From positions 17,991-81,990 of the forward strand of contig NZ_JAKSYL010000124.1 in NCBI RefSeq assembly GCF_022829515.1: a stretch of DNA of 64,000 nt. The letters run 5' to 3'. The stretch's first letter is position 1; every line of letters starts with the position of its first letter. This document shows positions 62,664 through 64,000 of this stretch, one piece after another. Under the pieces are notes generated by a model that searched no databases, was not told where the DNA came from, and saw nothing but the letters and a program-made list of their open reading frames with translations. This DNA is from Methylobacterium sp. J-048 (GTDB taxonomy: Bacteria > Pseudomonadota > Alphaproteobacteria > Rhizobiales > Beijerinckiaceae). Made by a program: the position numbers and the translations under genes.

Positions 62664-62873
62664 CTAGCGTCCGCTCAGCCACTTCGACGTGATTTCTCGA
62701 AACGCCGCGTCGCCGCTCGCCTCTGATGCTCCCTCCGAGCCGAAGGAGCGGGCCGACTGGCGCACGACTATATCATCCCGCGTGACCGACCAATCGAACC
62801 GGCCCGGCTCCTTTGAGGATGGGGTGATCCGCAGCTTGTGGGGGTTCGGCTTGAAGGTGATCATCTCTCGCAT
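62664..62873 (-). CDS. small hypothetical protein
   Basis: This 69-residue protein (MREMITFKPNPHKLRITPSS) contains PGRFDWSVTRDDIVVRQSAR and ends SGDAAFREITSKWLSGR. The order W..t..D..v..S...f.se..A...G..a is shared by short Rhizobiales proteins of unknown function. The frame extends upstream to 62966, but without protein-like features. Confidence 0.5.
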   Translation of the reverse strand: MREMITFKPNPHKLRITPSSKEPGRFDWSVTRDDIVVRQSARSFGSEGASEASGDAAFREITSKWLSGR

Positions 62874-63090
62874 GTGGGGAGACGCAGGCCCGTCCGCGAT
62901 AGAACCCAGGGTGGCCTGAAGGTCTGGAACTGTACCCAACCTCATGCGTGGCCAGAAATACAACATATGATGAAGTCTCGAGGCCGTATCGCAGTCTCAC
63001 GATGTGCGGAGCCTTGAAGTCCATCCTGTGTGATTGCGATACGCCGTCCGGATCGGGGCGAAACGACCGCCGAAGAGCGCATCGTGAGCC

Positions 63091-63879
63091 ATGATCGATA
63101 CCCTGATCCGCAAGCTCAGCATCGCAGGCGAACTAACCGAGGGCGATCTCAAGACGTTGCGGCGTGCGAGCCTGCATAGCCGACAAGTCCCGGCCCGTCA
63201 GGATCTCACCACCCAGGAAGATCGGCCCGAGAACGTGCATCTCGTCCTCTCGGGCTTCGTCTGTCGCTACAAGATCCTGCCGAAGGGTCAGCGCCACATC
63301 ACAGCCCTCATGGTGCCGGGCGACTTCTGCGACCTGCACGTCGCCATCCTGGATGAGATGGACCATTCGATCGCCACGTTGACCCCGTGCACCGTGGTGG
63401 AGATCTCGCGTTCCACCATCCGCGACCTGACCGAGAACCATCCCCGTATCGCCCATGCCCTCTGGTGGGCGACCCTCGTCGATGAGGCGGTGCTGCGCGA
63501 GTGGTTCGTGGGATTGGCAGGGCGTGAAGCCGCCGAGCGGATAGCACACCTGTTCTGTGAACTGCTGCTGCGCCTGAGCGTGGTCGGCTTGGCGGAGAAG
63601 GACGGGTATGCCCTGCCCTTCACTCAGATCGACCTCGCCGATATGCTCGGTCTGACGCCTGTTCACGTGAACCGCACATTGCAGCACCTGCGGTCCGAAG
63701 ACCTGATCGTCCTCAAGAAACGTCGCCTTGAGATCCCAGATGCCGCTCGGCTGAAAGCGTTCTGCGATTTCGTTCCAACCTACTTGCATCACACTCCAAG
63801 AGCGAAAAAATCTTCGGCCCCACCAACACAAGCTACAAACGTCAGCCTCGGGATGAGGCAGAACCAGACACATCGCTGA
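63091..63879 (+). CDS. Crp/Fnr-family transcription regulator, copy 3
   Basis: This 262-residue regulator has an effector domain (NVHLVLSGFVCRYKILPKGQ, MVPGDFCDLHVAILDEMDHS) and a winged helix with LPFTQIDLADMLGLTPVHVN and RTLQHLRSEDLIVLKKRRLE. Like copies 1 and 2 it lacks the Fnr Fe-S cysteine pattern. The C-terminus has a ~25-residue Ser/Thr/Gln-rich extension not seen in the others. Two HLFCEL/REWFVGL helices match copy 1. The next gene on the strand is a DUF6894 protein, an often-seen neighbour in Methylobacterium. Confidence 0.92.
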   Translation: MIDTLIRKLSIAGELTEGDLKTLRRASLHSRQVPARQDLTTQEDRPENVHLVLSGFVCRYKILPKGQRHITALMVPGDFCDLHVAILDEMDHSIATLTPCTVVEISRSTIRDLTENHPRIAHALWWATLVDEAVLREWFVGLAGREAAERIAHLFCELLLRLSVVGLAEKDGYALPFTQIDLADMLGLTPVHVNRTLQHLRSEDLIVLKKRRLEIPDAARLKAFCDFVPTYLHHTPRAKKSSAPPTQATNVSLGMRQNQTHR

Positions 63880-63945
63880 TCGAACATTTGGGCGTCAGCG
63901 GCTGAGAGATGCGAGTGCTCCCGCCTGAGCGAGGCCGGATATCTC

Positions 63946-64000
63946 ATGCCGCATTATTTCTTCGACACCGACGACAGCCTCTTCTGCCATGAGGACGACG
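63946..64000 (+). CDS. DUF6894-family small protein, cut by the window edge
   Basis: Only 18 codons are visible, starting MPHYFFDTDDSLFCHEDD. This is the characteristic start of DUF6894 proteins (MPxYFFxTxDG), short Rhizobiales proteins of unknown role. The 3' end lies outside. Confidence 0.6.
   Translation, partial: MPHYFFDTDDSLFCHEDD

Overview
The window looks like the chromosome, or a large replicon, of a Methylobacterium-type alphaproteobacterium (Rhizobiales/Hyphomicrobiales). This rests on the very high GC content, GTG and TTG starts, a GapR (DUF2312) nucleoid protein, the rph/hrcA and rsmI/yraN gene neighbourhoods, a Porin_2 outer-membrane porin, MucR-type regulators, several Crp/Fnr paralogues without Fe-S cysteines, and a DUF6894 protein at the right edge. 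The assignment is from sequence character and gene content only; no 16S gene or other marker is present.

Region 1 (1-28.9 kb) is mostly core-like. It holds a PoxB-type ThDP enzyme (cut by the left edge), an isochorismatase-fold hydrolase, a cell-wall/peptidase group (Dcp, extensin-like protein, L,D-transpeptidase), a single-domain response regulator, the rsmI-yraN pair divergent from an LppC-like lipoprotein, hemW-rdgB-rph divergent from hrcA, two tandem chemoreceptor paralogues, a Gly-rich DUF1236 protein, a KgtP-like symporter, an exported alpha/beta hydrolase, gapR, a long-form SAICAR synthase, a Crp/Fnr regulator, a PAS protein and an ApbA/PanE-like dehydrogenase.

Region 2 (28.9-44 kb) is accessory. 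It has two translationally coupled small orphan genes, a solitary 550-residue Cas12m-like RuvC effector with no CRISPR array or cas1/cas2 in the window, a porin, an HxlR/SDR divergent pair, a complete IS5-family element next to a decayed IS3 copy and gene fragments, a carotenoid oxygenase, a MucR paralogue and a divergent luxI/luxR quorum-sensing pair flanking a 24-bp inverted repeat.

Region 3 (44-64 kb) carries an RND adaptor-permease pair with no outer-membrane channel gene, a TAXI-type binding protein, a galactarate/talarate dehydratase with its MFS transporter, a divergent LigD/Ku end-joining pair, an outer-membrane MetA-pathway-like protein, a second MucR paralogue, many small orphan genes and two more Crp/Fnr regulators. 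Degenerate AGCGGAC-type repeats recur in the spacers of regions 2 and 3.

The most interesting item is the Cas12m-like protein at 30359-32011. It has the RuvC-I Asp, the four-Cys zinc ribbon and the RuvC-III Asp, but Asn instead of Glu at RuvC-II, which suggests RNA-guided DNA binding without standard cleavage. A second original observation is an ungapped C-terminal module shared by the PAS protein and the small gene just downstream of luxI.
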